Part shown: one piece after another, positions 1 through 4,960 of the stretch
How the letters are laid out: the number at the start of each line of letters is the position of its first letter
Position numbering within the stretch: the first letter of the stretch is position 1
Assembly (NCBI GenBank): GCA_029239575.1
Contig: JARBUP010000221.1
Span: 1-5,029 of the forward strand
Direction: 5' to 3'
Origin: Bacillota bacterium
GTDB taxonomy: Bacteria; Bacillota; Clostridia; Tissierellales; Sedimentibacteraceae
DNA: 5,029 bases
Program-made: the position numbers and the translations under genes
The notes under the pieces: generated by a model
What the model saw: only the letters and a program-made list of their open reading frames with translations
The model's database searches: none
Told to the model about the DNA's origin: nothing

Positions 1-28
1 TAAGTAAACATTAATAAATAATATAATT

Positions 29-60
29 AAGCCATACTCTAAAATTCTTGAGTATGGCTT
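29..60. terminator. Perfect 11-bp hairpin, possible terminator of an off-window gene
   Basis: Bases 29-39 (AAGCCATACTC) and 50-60 (GAGTATGGCTT) are perfect reverse complements around a 10-base loop. Only a short T run follows on the plus strand. The other side is AT-rich without a clean T tract, so the direction of action is uncertain. It most likely separates an upstream transcript from the tRNA genes. Confidence 0.5.
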
Positions 61-79
61 TAAAATAAATTAAAATCAA

Positions 80-109
80 TTGAATAATTTTAATTTATTA
101 TGCAATAAT
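80..109 (+). promoter_or_regulatory. Probable promoter of the tRNA pair
   Basis: A -35-like TTGAAT (80-85) lies 18 bp before AATAAT (104-109), a five-of-six match to TATAAT. The -10 is preceded by TGC (101-103), an extended -10. The predicted start near 116 gives a leader of about 25 nt before tRNA-Asn. In DNA this AT-rich a chance match is possible. Confidence 0.45.
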
Positions 110-140
110 ATATTTGTTGTCTAAATTATAGATATTCAAT

Positions 141-215
141 TCCGAGGTAGCTCAATGGTGGAGCAACCGGCTGTTAACCGGTAGGTCGTGGGTTCGAGCC
201 CCACCCTCGGAGCCA
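141..215 (+). tRNA. tRNA-Asn (anticodon GTT)
   Basis: This folds as a complete cloverleaf. The acceptor stem is 141-147 with 205-211, and the D arm contains GCTC/GAGC. The anticodon stem ACCGG/CCGGT (166-170, 178-182) encloses the loop CTGTTAA with anticodon GTT at 173-175. The T stem GTGGG/CCCAC encloses the loop TTCGAGC. The discriminator is G212 and the CCA tail is encoded at 213-215. The anticodon reads AAC and AAU (Asn). It lies 13 nt before tRNA-Arg and is probably co-transcribed with it. Confidence 0.97.
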
Positions 216-228
216 AATATACATACAT

Positions 229-302
229 GCACCCATAGCTCAGTAGGATAGAGCAACGGACTTCTAATCCGTGTGCCGGGAGTTCGAATCTTCCTGGGTG
301 CA
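229..302 (+). tRNA. tRNA-Arg (anticodon TCT)
   Basis: This is a full cloverleaf. The acceptor stem is GCACCCA (229-235) with TGGGTGC (295-301). The anticodon stem ACGGA/TCCGT (256-260, 268-272) encloses CTTCTAA with anticodon TCT at 263-265. The T arm GGGAG/CTTCC, with one G-T pair, encloses TTCGAAT. The discriminator is A302. No CCA is encoded (302 is followed by TTA), so the tail must be added by tRNA nucleotidyltransferase. It decodes AGA/AGG, the main Arg codons in low-GC genomes. A T tract at 312-317 may end the transcript, but no hairpin precedes it. Confidence 0.96.
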
Positions 303-321
303 TTACTATAATTTTTTAATT

Positions 322-945
322 TTAATAATATGAACTTACATCTTTAATTGTAATAGTTAAATAATAAATATAAATAATATCAAAAATAAAACATAAAATA
401 CCGAGTATAAGACATAGCTGATTGCTGTAAATAACACCATAAACGATTGTTGGCAACAATGTACCAATCCATTTCATAAATGCAATAATTAAATTCTGGC
501 CATTTGCATCTTTCCTTATATAAAGCATGTTAATAAATGCAATAGACATAATTAAGTTTTGAATAAATGCTGAGTAAAATATTGCTGCTCTTCCAAATTC
601 AATAAAAAAAGATATTTGTACAACAAAAGCCATTAAAAATATAATCATTATCCAGCTCTTAAAATACTTTTGATTTATATATTTTGGAAAGTGTTTTTTG
701 CCATATAATAAATAAGTGTAAAAAACTAAAATATCTAATAGAAACCAAACTAAAATTAACCAACCCTGTGGATTTTTGAAATCATTTTTTATACTTACAA
801 CAGAATAAAGAATTTCCCAAACTAAGTTCAGCGCTAATGCAAAAATAGGCATTCCATAGGTTTTTTCTTTAAAACCTATACGAATCATTTCAACATAAAC
901 AATTACCCAACAAAACCATGCTATTAAAGATAAATATATGGCCAT
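322..945 (-). CDS. Seven-helix membrane protein, PaxB/Pyr4-like (transmembrane terpene cyclase-type)
   Basis: The 207-residue product is almost entirely membrane-embedded. Hydrophobic helices lie at roughly 2-20, 32-51, 61-81, 97-116, 119-142, 153-173 and 176-197, giving seven segments, and there is no soluble domain. Helix 2 carries N40, W43, E44 and Y47 in the pattern NLVWEILY. Helix 3 has W67 and D71, followed by a short YG turn. Helix 7 has D189. From memory, this matches the PaxB/Pyr4/AtmB family, small integral-membrane cyclases where a Glu in the NxxWE motif and an Asp in the last helix act as acids on epoxidised or prenylated substrates. Bacterial relatives exist, but most have no known substrate. 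The start at 945 is supported by AGGGGAG eight nt upstream. No prenyltransferase or epoxidase gene is in view, so the cyclase role is inferred from motifs only. The gene ends about 20 bp from the oppositely oriented tRNA-Arg, with no clear terminator of its own. Confidence 0.72.
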   Translation of the reverse strand: MAIYLSLIAWFCWVIVYVEMIRIGFKEKTYGMPIFALALNLVWEILYSVVSIKNDFKNPQGWLILVWFLLDILVFYTYLLYGKKHFPKYINQKYFKSWIMIIFLMAFVVQISFFIEFGRAAIFYSAFIQNLIMSIAFINMLYIRKDANGQNLIIAFMKWIGTLLPTIVYGVIYSNQLCLILGILCFIFDIIYIYYLTITIKDVSSYY

Positions 946-953
946 AATTTTTT

Positions 954-960
954 CTCCCCT
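954..960 (-). promoter_or_regulatory. Ribosome binding site of the PaxB-like gene
   Basis: On the minus strand the sequence reads AGGGGAG, then 8 nt, then the ATG at 945. It is a strong purine-rich Shine-Dalgarno site and fixes the start. Confidence 0.75.
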
Positions 961-979
961 TATAATAAATAATGCATTT

Positions 980-1005
980 GGACTATGAGTTAGTCCGGTA
1001 TTATA
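980..1005 (-). promoter_or_regulatory. -10 element with dyad over the predicted start site (putative operator)
   Basis: On the minus strand, a perfect TATAAT (1000-1005) lies about 55 bases upstream of the PaxB-like start codon. No good -35 stands 17 bp before it. Immediately downstream is the inverted repeat GGACTA-ACTCA-TAGTCC (996 back to 980), which covers the expected transcription start. It could be a repressor operator or a short 5' RNA hairpin. It is unusually GC-containing for this intergenic DNA. Confidence 0.45.
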
Positions 1006-1079
1006 TTTTATTCAAGTGGATAAATTATTGTGAAGAATTTTGGTATAGAAAATGTTTTATAGTGGTTATTTTGAACAGA

Positions 1080-1118
1080 AAAACCTCTAAAAAATAATAG
1101 TTATTTTTTAGAGGTTTT
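1080..1118 (-). terminator. Strong intrinsic terminator after the 170-residue gene
   Basis: Bases 1080-1097 and 1101-1118 are perfect 18-bp reverse complements around a TAG triplet. Read on the minus strand, the stem ends GAGGTTTTT, giving a T run about 30 nt past the stop codon of the upstream minus-strand gene. The arms are nearly symmetrical, so some activity on the plus strand is possible. Confidence 0.85.
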
Positions 1119-1147
1119 ATAATTGACACCTAATAGTTATGTTTTTA

Positions 1148-1660
1148 TTATTTCATAAAATTTTCAGCTAATTTTTGAGCTTGAACTACACAATCTTCAA
1201 AATCATTATACTTATTTTCTTTAAAAATATTTATTAATGATAAATGAAAAGTTACGCCTAATTTTGAATTGCTTTTTGCTATAATTTCATCCAATAAAAT
1301 TATTAAATTCTTTTCAGGTTTCGGACAAGTTTCATAAGCAGCAACTGATAATTTAATTGAATTATCAAATTCACTTAAATAAAAGCATACAACTGCATAA
1401 TATGCTACAGTCAAACTATAGAATTGTAAAAAATCCATATTAAAAGAATTGTTTTTATTTTTATTGTTATAATTAATGTAAAATTTAGACATAGATAAAA
1501 GCAATTTTTTAATATATTCTTTATCTTCTTCATAATCATTAGATTCAAGATTATTATTAATATACTTATTGTGTATAGGTTCAAGATAATTTGAAACTAA
1601 ATTTAAGCGAAAAAGCCCTTTGTTATTAGTCCATTCATATTGCTTATTTTCTTTTAACAT
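1148..1660 (-). CDS. Hypothetical soluble helical protein, 170 aa
   Basis: I do not recognise this protein. It has no signal peptide or membrane helix and is rich in Asn, Lys, Tyr and Leu. It looks mainly alpha-helical. Residues 1-40 carry aromatic and Asn-rich segments, and 42-62 form a charged amphipathic helix. A low-complexity Asn/Lys stretch spans about 63-72. Residues about 80-113 look like one degenerate TPR-type helix pair: alternating small and aromatic residues, then FDNSIKLSVAAYETCP ending in a proline turn. Residues 116-130 and 137-168 form further helices. Three cysteines (92, 112, 157) show no metal-site spacing. The gene is monocistronic, divergent from the amidase gene, and closed by a strong terminator. 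The complete ORF, SD site, promoter and terminator argue that it is real. The TPR resemblance is only an impression and does not point to a function. Confidence 0.75.
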   Translation of the reverse strand: MLKENKQYEWTNNKGLFRLNLVSNYLEPIHNKYINNNLESNDYEEDKEYIKKLLLSMSKFYINYNNKNKNNSFNMDFLQFYSLTVAYYAVVCFYLSEFDNSIKLSVAAYETCPKPEKNLIILLDEIIAKSNSKLGVTFHLSLINIFKENKYNDFEDCVVQAQKLAENFMK

Positions 1661-1666
1661 ATAATT

Positions 1667-1674
1667 GCCCCCGC
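1667..1674 (-). promoter_or_regulatory. Unusual G-only Shine-Dalgarno site
   Basis: On the minus strand GCGGGGGC lies 6 nt before the ATG at 1660. It lacks the usual AGGAGG. GGGGG can pair with the CCUCC of 16S rRNA through one G-U pair. It is the only such G run nearby and supports this start. Confidence 0.55.
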
Positions 1675-1700
1675 ATATTAATTTTGTTTATTATTTAACA

Positions 1701-1729
1701 ATTATAACATATTAGACCAATTAAGTAAA
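1701..1729 (-). promoter_or_regulatory. Promoter of the 170-residue gene
   Basis: On the minus strand, TTTACT (1729-1724), 17 bp, then TATAAT (1706-1701). TGT directly before the -10 makes an extended -10 that can offset the weak -35. The transcript would start about 35 nt before the ATG. The 10-mer overlapping the -10 on the plus strand, TAACATATTA (1705-1714), recurs at 1771-1780. Confidence 0.6.
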
Positions 1730-1831
1730 TAGTATAATTAAAAATGTTATACAATTTATTATATAGTATGTAACATATTAAAGCTTGTTAATCTATTTTT
1801 AATTATTTACATATTTTCATAAATTATTAAT

Positions 1832-1861
1832 TTCACCGTTGTAATTATTTTACATATAATA
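1832..1861 (+). promoter_or_regulatory. Amidase promoter, compatible with sigma-A or sigma-K
   Basis: Read as sigma-A: TTCACC (1832-1837), 17 bp, perfect TATAAT (1855-1860). Read as the mother-cell sporulation factor sigma-K (consensus AC, 16-17 bp, CATANNNTA): AC (1835-1836), 16 bp, CATATAATA (1853-1861). The two readings overlap, and sequence alone cannot separate them. The predicted start is near 1867. Confidence 0.55.
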
Positions 1862-1870
1862 AATAATAAT

Positions 1871-1910
1871 TAATAAGACACTTAATAATTTATATTAAGT
1901 TGTCTTATTA
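1871..1910 (+). promoter_or_regulatory. Long hairpin at the 5' end of the amidase mRNA
   Basis: TAATAAGACA (1871-1880) pairs perfectly with TGTCTTATTA (1901-1910). Inside it CTTAATA (1881-1887) pairs with TATTAAG (1893-1899), leaving one bulged T and a 5-base loop, 17 bp in all. It starts within a few bases of the expected transcript start and ends about 8 nt before the SD. There is no T run, so it is not a terminator. It may stabilise the mRNA, limit translation, or be a DNA operator. Confidence 0.6.
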
Positions 1911-1917
1911 AAATTAA

Positions 1918-1928
1918 AAAGGATGTGA
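1918..1928 (+). promoter_or_regulatory. Near-consensus Shine-Dalgarno site that fixes the TTG start
   Basis: AAAGGATGTGA matches AAAGGAGGTGA at 10 of 11 positions, spaced 5 nt before the TTG at 1934. The ATG at 1930 is out of frame and reaches a stop after three codons, so TTG is the working start. Confidence 0.7.
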
Positions 1929-1933
1929 AATGA

Positions 1934-2662
1934 TTGGTTAAAATTTATTTATCGCCGTCCAATCAGCCAAATAATAAATATATTGTTGGAGATACCAATG
2001 AGAAAGCGGAAATGGAAGCAGTTGCAAAAATAATAAAATCAATTCTTGACAAAGAATATGATTGTGAAACATTTTTAGCTACTTTAAATCTTGGAACTGA
2101 TTTAAATGAAAGAACTGCTGAAGCAAAATCAAATGGTTGTGATATATATCTTGCCATTCACTCTAACGCAGGAGGTAATAATACTGCAAGTGGAGCAGTA
2201 GCTTTCTACCATCCCGATAGTACAACTGGAAAGTTATTAGCAACTAATATTGTAAATGAACTTGGAGTGATATGTCCTATTGAATCAAATAGGATTAACT
2301 CGGTAATAAATGGTATGAATGCATTTGGGGGTATAGGATATGGAGAAATTAGAAATCCATCAAGCGTAGGCTTAACAGCAGTTATAGCTGAAACAGATTT
2401 TCATGATAACCCTCTAACTGCAAAGTGGATAATAGAAAATAAAAATGAAATTGCAAGAGCATATGTAAATGCAATAGTTAAAATATTCAACATTAACAAT
2501 AAAACTAATATAGAAGAATTGGAAGAAGTAGAAGAAGTTGCAGTAGTAATTAAATATTATAAAGTGCAGGTTGGGGCATTTTCTTCAAAAGAAAATGCAG
2601 AAAAGTTGCTTGAAAAAGTAAAGTCCTTAGGATTTGAAGACGCTTTTATTCAATATAATTAA
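1934..2662 (+). CDS. N-acetylmuramoyl-L-alanine amidase (Amidase_3) with one SPOR-type half repeat
   Basis: This 242-residue enzyme should cut the bond between N-acetylmuramic acid and L-Ala in peptidoglycan. Residues 2-186 form a zinc amidase_3 domain. The opening motif is LSPSNQPNN in place of the usual DPGHGG, with Q11 and N10 where the first zinc His normally lies. Then come E23 (probable zinc ligand), H76 in AIHSNAGG (zinc His), and E153 in IAETDFHDNP (catalytic Glu). A short acidic linker (194-203) leads to residues 207-242, YYKVQVGAFSSKENAEKLL onward, one of the two half repeats that make a SPOR peptidoglycan-binding domain. There is no signal peptide. The layout resembles B. subtilis CwlC, a leaderless mother-cell-lysis amidase with two such repeats; a phage endolysin also lacks a leader, but no phage gene is near. 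Translation starts at TTG with a strong SD. The gene stands alone, divergent from the 170-residue gene. Confidence 0.88.
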   Translation: MVKIYLSPSNQPNNKYIVGDTNEKAEMEAVAKIIKSILDKEYDCETFLATLNLGTDLNERTAEAKSNGCDIYLAIHSNAGGNNTASGAVAFYHPDSTTGKLLATNIVNELGVICPIESNRINSVINGMNAFGGIGYGEIRNPSSVGLTAVIAETDFHDNPLTAKWIIENKNEIARAYVNAIVKIFNINNKTNIEELEEVEEVAVVIKYYKVQVGAFSSKENAEKLLEKVKSLGFEDAFIQYN

Positions 2663-2667
2663 TTTAC

Positions 2668-2708
2668 AATAGCCTTGATTTAATAATAAATCCTAAGGCT
2701 GTTTTTTT
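2668..2708 (+). terminator. Intrinsic terminator after the amidase gene
   Basis: AGCCTT (2671-2676) pairs with AAGGCT (2695-2700). GATTTA (2677-2682) pairs with TAAATC (2687-2692), leaving a CT bulge and a 4-base loop. Seven Ts follow at 2702-2708. It lies a few bases past the stop codon and separates the amidase from the MATE gene. Confidence 0.9.
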
Positions 2709-2724
2709 ATAATACAATTGTTAT

Positions 2725-2747
2725 ACCTAATTAATTTATTATTAGGT
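2725..2747. repeat. Inverted repeat upstream of the MATE promoter (possible operator)
   Basis: ACCTAAT (2725-2731) and ATTAGGT (2741-2747) are perfect 7-bp arms around 9 bp. The dyad lies 18 bp upstream of the -35 hexamer, a place where an activator or repressor could bind. No regulator gene is adjacent, so the role is speculative. Confidence 0.35.
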
Positions 2748-2764
2748 TAATATAAAACTGTGTG

Positions 2765-2792
2765 TTAACTTTGAGTAAAAGTATGCTATAAT
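2765..2792 (+). promoter_or_regulatory. Promoter of the MATE transporter gene
   Basis: TTAACT (2765-2770), 16 bp, then TATAAT (2787-2792) preceded by TGC (2784-2786), an extended -10. It is probably a strong sigma-A promoter, and gives a leader of roughly 108 nt before the start at 2907. Confidence 0.65.
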
Positions 2793-2891
2793 AAATATAT
2801 TGTTTTTATTCTAAACGAAAGTCTAAAATAAATTTACATATAAAAATTATTTTAATTAATTAATTTAGTTTTGTAGCATTTATAATCAATG

Positions 2892-2897
2892 AAAGGA
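2892..2897 (+). promoter_or_regulatory. Ribosome binding site that decides the MATE start
   Basis: AAAGGA stands 9 nt before the ATG at 2907. The in-frame ATG at 2889 has no purine-rich site before it, and this SD lies inside its reading frame. The start is therefore set at 2907, six codons later. Confidence 0.75.
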
Positions 2898-2906
2898 TTT
2901 ATATAT

Positions 2907-4256
2907 ATGGTATCAATAGAAAATAAAAATTATCTTTTTACTAATAAGAATTTAATGAAGCTGATTCTCCCACTTATGGTTGAACAACTACTAATTATGA
3001 CAGTAGGGTTAGCAGGATCAATTATGGTAGCCAGTGTAGGTGAAAGTGCAGTGTCAGCAGTTTCTTTAGTGGATTCAGTAATTATACTTTTAATAAATAT
3101 ATTTGCAGCTCTTGCAACGGGAGGAGCAGTTGTAGCAGGACAATTTATAGGACAAAAAAAGTACAGTGATGCATGTAAGGCTGGAGAACAGCTCGTTGTA
3201 TTTTCTACTTTTATTTCAATTATTATAATGATCATAATGTACTTAGGTAGAGGATTTATATTAAATGTTGTATTTGGTGACATAGAACAAGTTGTTTATA
3301 ATTACGCTAATACTTATTTGTTAATAACTTTTGCAAGTATTCCATTTATAGCTCTTTATAACAGCGGTGCTGCTTTATTTAGAACAATGGGGAACTCCAA
3401 AATAACAATGGTAATTTCATTAATAATGAATTTAATTAATATAATAGGAAATGCCTTATTTGTATATGTATTTCATCAAGGAGTATTAGGAGTTGCTATT
3501 TCTGCGCTTGTTTCAAGAATGATTTCTTCTTTAATTATTATTACTCTTCTTAGAAATAAAGGTTTAATAATTCACTTAAGTAAGCCATTCTCTTATAAAT
3601 TTGATGGCATCATGGTTAAAAAAATACTTCATATAGGAGTTCCTAATGGAATAGAAAACAGCATGTTTCAATTGGGTAAAATTCTATTGTTAAGCATTGT
3701 TGCAGAGTTCGGAACAGCATCTATAACAGCTAACGCTGTTTCAAACACAATATGCAATTTTCAAATCTTACCTGGTATTGCCATAGGTTTAGGACTGGTA
3801 ACGGTTATAAGTCAATGCGTTGGAGCAGGAGATTACGAGCAAGTAAGATATTATACTAAAAAGCTTATTAAGTACGCTTACATTTCAATGTTTAGTATTA
3901 ATATAGTTATTATGCTTGTTTTACCTTTTGTACTTAATATTTATAATTTATCTGAAGAAACAGCAGCAATGGTTAGACAGGTTTTAATATTCCATAGTGT
4001 AAACTCAATCATATCATGGCCGTTGGCATTTACACTTCCTAATACACTTAGAGCTTCAAATGATGTGCGTTATACAATGATAGTAGGCGTATTCTCAATG
4101 TGGATTTTCAGGATAGGTTTTGGAATATTGATAGCTAAATACTTAAATTATGGAATGTTTGGTACATGGGTAGCTATGATTATTGACTGGATCATAAGGA
4201 GTACATTATTTATAATTCGTTACAGAGGTCATAAATGGGAGATCAAAAATAATTAA
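2907..4256 (+). CDS. MATE-family multidrug efflux transporter
   Basis: This 449-residue integral membrane protein has about twelve hydrophobic helices in two homologous halves, the usual length for MATE exporters. These use a sodium or proton gradient to expel cationic drugs, dyes or metabolites. Family features include the loop AGQFIGQKKYSDA (77-89) after helix 2 and RTMGNSK (159-165) before helix 5. NIIGNALFV (178-186) lies in helix 5, and GVPNGIENSMFQLGK (244-258) opens the second half. QCVGAGDYEQ (303-312) is the second-half copy of the first loop, and LRASND (381-386) is the counterpart of RTMGNSK. The C-terminus is short and basic. It fits the NorM/MepA-like clostridial MATE group, and substrate cannot be read from sequence. 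The gene has its own promoter and no MarR- or TetR-type regulator next to it in this window. Confidence 0.93.
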   Translation: MVSIENKNYLFTNKNLMKLILPLMVEQLLIMTVGLAGSIMVASVGESAVSAVSLVDSVIILLINIFAALATGGAVVAGQFIGQKKYSDACKAGEQLVVFSTFISIIIMIIMYLGRGFILNVVFGDIEQVVYNYANTYLLITFASIPFIALYNSGAALFRTMGNSKITMVISLIMNLINIIGNALFVYVFHQGVLGVAISALVSRMISSLIIITLLRNKGLIIHLSKPFSYKFDGIMVKKILHIGVPNGIENSMFQLGKILLLSIVAEFGTASITANAVSNTICNFQILPGIAIGLGLVTVISQCVGAGDYEQVRYYTKKLIKYAYISMFSINIVIMLVLPFVLNIYNLSEETAAMVRQVLIFHSVNSIISWPLAFTLPNTLRASNDVRYTMIVGVFSMWIFRIGFGILIAKYLNYGMFGTWVAMIIDWIIRSTLFIIRYRGHKWEIKNN

Positions 4257-4320
4257 GTTTTAAAAAAGTAATAAATTTATAAAAAGATTATTGTAAAAAC
4301 CATACAAATATCAAGTCTAT

Positions 4321-4374
4321 GATATATAGTATTAAGTAGTGTTATTAAACTTAATAGTAAAATTAATATATATC
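4321..4374. repeat. Two-part AT-rich dyad
   Basis: GATATATA (4321-4328) pairs with TATATATC (4367-4374). Inside it TATTAAGT (4330-4337) pairs with ACTTAATA (4349-4356) around an 11-base loop. The two stems are separated by an asymmetric internal loop. No T run follows. It may form the 3' end of the MATE mRNA or arise from the base composition. Confidence 0.35.
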
Positions 4375-4384
4375 AAATATAAAA

Positions 4385-4438
4385 CAAAAAAGTCTGTATG
4401 AAACGTCATTATAATTGTTTTAAAGGAATGCTTTTTTT
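4385..4438 (+). terminator. Weak candidate terminator for the MATE transcript
   Basis: A run of seven Ts (4432-4438) can pair through GCTTTTTT (4430-4437) with AAAAAAGT (4386-4393). The stem is almost all A-T and encloses a long loop. It is the only T tract of note between the MATE stop codon and the promoter array. Confidence 0.3.
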
Positions 4439-4625
4439 ATATAAAATGCATATAAGGTTGAAATTTAAGTAGTAATAACGACCTTGTGAAAGTGCATATA
4501 TTTATGCGATATAATACATTAATATTTAAACAATAAAAAATTAATAATATCAATTGAATTAAAGTATTATATATTATATTGCAAATTTATACTTTATATC
4601 TGAAAACCAATATTAAAATTTATAC

Positions 4626-4679
4626 TTGACAACAAAATATAGATATGATAAACTTCACAAGCTGTCTCAAAGGGGTAGC
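4626..4679 (+). promoter_or_regulatory. Tandem promoter module 1 (rrn-type)
   Basis: A perfect TTGACA (4626-4631), 17 bp, then TAAACT (4649-4654) preceded by TGA. After 4 bases comes AAGCTGTC, with the predicted start at about 4660. The RNA would open with an 8-bp stem containing three G-U pairs, GCTGTCTC (4661-4668) with GGGGTAGC (4672-4679), around AAA. Upstream DNA is A/T-rich, as in an UP element. Confidence 0.75.
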
Positions 4680-4709
4680 AAAAAAGAAAAAATAAGTTTA
4701 AAAATATAC

Positions 4710-4761
4710 TTGACGATCTATAAATAGTATGTTATTATATCATTCCTGTCACAAACGACAG
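4710..4761 (+). promoter_or_regulatory. Tandem promoter module 2 (rrn-type)
   Basis: TTGACG (4710-4715), 17 bp, then TATTAT (4733-4738) with TGT just before it (extended -10). CTGTC falls at the same distance from the -10 as in modules 1 and 3. It pairs with GACAG (4746-4750 with 4757-4761) around ACAAAC, forming a 5' hairpin. An A-rich tract precedes the -35. Confidence 0.75.
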
Positions 4762-4785
4762 AAAATGAAAAGAAAAAATTAACAG

Positions 4786-4843
4786 TTGACATTACTTAAG
4801 AGTAATGATAAACTGGTCAAGCTGTCCTGAAAGATCAGTGACA
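4786..4843 (+). promoter_or_regulatory. Tandem promoter module 3 (rrn-type)
   Basis: A perfect TTGACA (4786-4791), 17 bp, then TAAACT (4809-4814) preceded by TGA, the same hexamers as module 1. AAGCTGTC follows after 4 bases. The stem TGTC-CTGA (4823-4830) pairs with TCAG-T-GACA (4835-4843) around AAGA, with one bulged T. An A-rich stretch lies upstream. Confidence 0.78.
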
Positions 4844-4866
4844 ATGAAAAAAAATTAAAAATGTGC

Positions 4867-4918
4867 TTGACAAATAAACAGGAGTAAGATATACTAACTA
4901 AGCTCTCAAAAACGGAGC
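4867..4918 (+). promoter_or_regulatory. Tandem promoter module 4 (rrn-type, proximal)
   Basis: A perfect TTGACA (4867-4872), 17 bp, then TATACT (4890-4895), five of six to consensus. AAGCTCTC follows after 4 bases. GCTCT (4902-4906) pairs with GGAGC (4914-4918), including one T-G pair. This is the last promoter before the leader elements. Confidence 0.78.
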
Positions 4919-4960
4919 GGAACAAAAAAGTGAACATAGACAATAAAACAGCATAAGAAA

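Larger units (their letters stand above)
4257..4560. other. Gene-free AT-rich spacer after the MATE gene
   Basis: I see no supportable gene here. The longest plus-strand ATG frame noticed is 24 codons at 4398-4472, with no SD. The stretch holds an AT-rich dyad (4321-4374), a T run with a weak stem (4385-4438), and an isolated TATAAT at 4510-4515 without a properly spaced -35. It appears to be spacer between the MATE transcript and the promoter array. Confidence 0.6.

Noticed and set aside
1930..1941. ATG just before the amidase as a start codon
   Set aside because: It is out of frame with the amidase and meets TAA after three codons. The TTG at 1934 has a well-spaced SD.
1963..2157. Minus-strand 64-codon open frame
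   Set aside because: It lies wholly inside the amidase catalytic domain on the opposite strand, has no SD, and its protein resembles nothing. It is a shadow of the real gene.
1934..2662. Prophage lysis module
   Set aside because: The amidase lacks a signal peptide, as an endolysin does, but there is no holin or any phage structural gene nearby. It has its own promoter and terminator, so a chromosomal cell-wall enzyme is the simpler reading.
2889..2906. Upstream ATG as the MATE start
   Set aside because: No SD precedes it, while a good AAAGGA lies 9 nt before the in-frame ATG at 2907.
2930..3283. Minus-strand 117-codon open frame
   Set aside because: It is antisense to the N-terminal half of the MATE gene, its composition mirrors the membrane helices, and it has no promoter or SD.
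4398..4472. Short plus-strand ORF of 24 codons
   Set aside because: No SD and no recognisable peptide. It runs through the T-tract region and is what AT-rich spacer gives by chance.
4484..4515. Possible fifth promoter, TTGTGA to TATAAT at 4510
   Set aside because: The spacing is about 20 bp, and the conserved CTGTC start sequence and 5' hairpin of the other modules are missing.
4620..4920. CRISPR array or generic tandem repeat
   Set aside because: The conserved blocks are short and spell promoter elements with fixed spacing. There is no 25-35 bp identical repeat with unique spacers.
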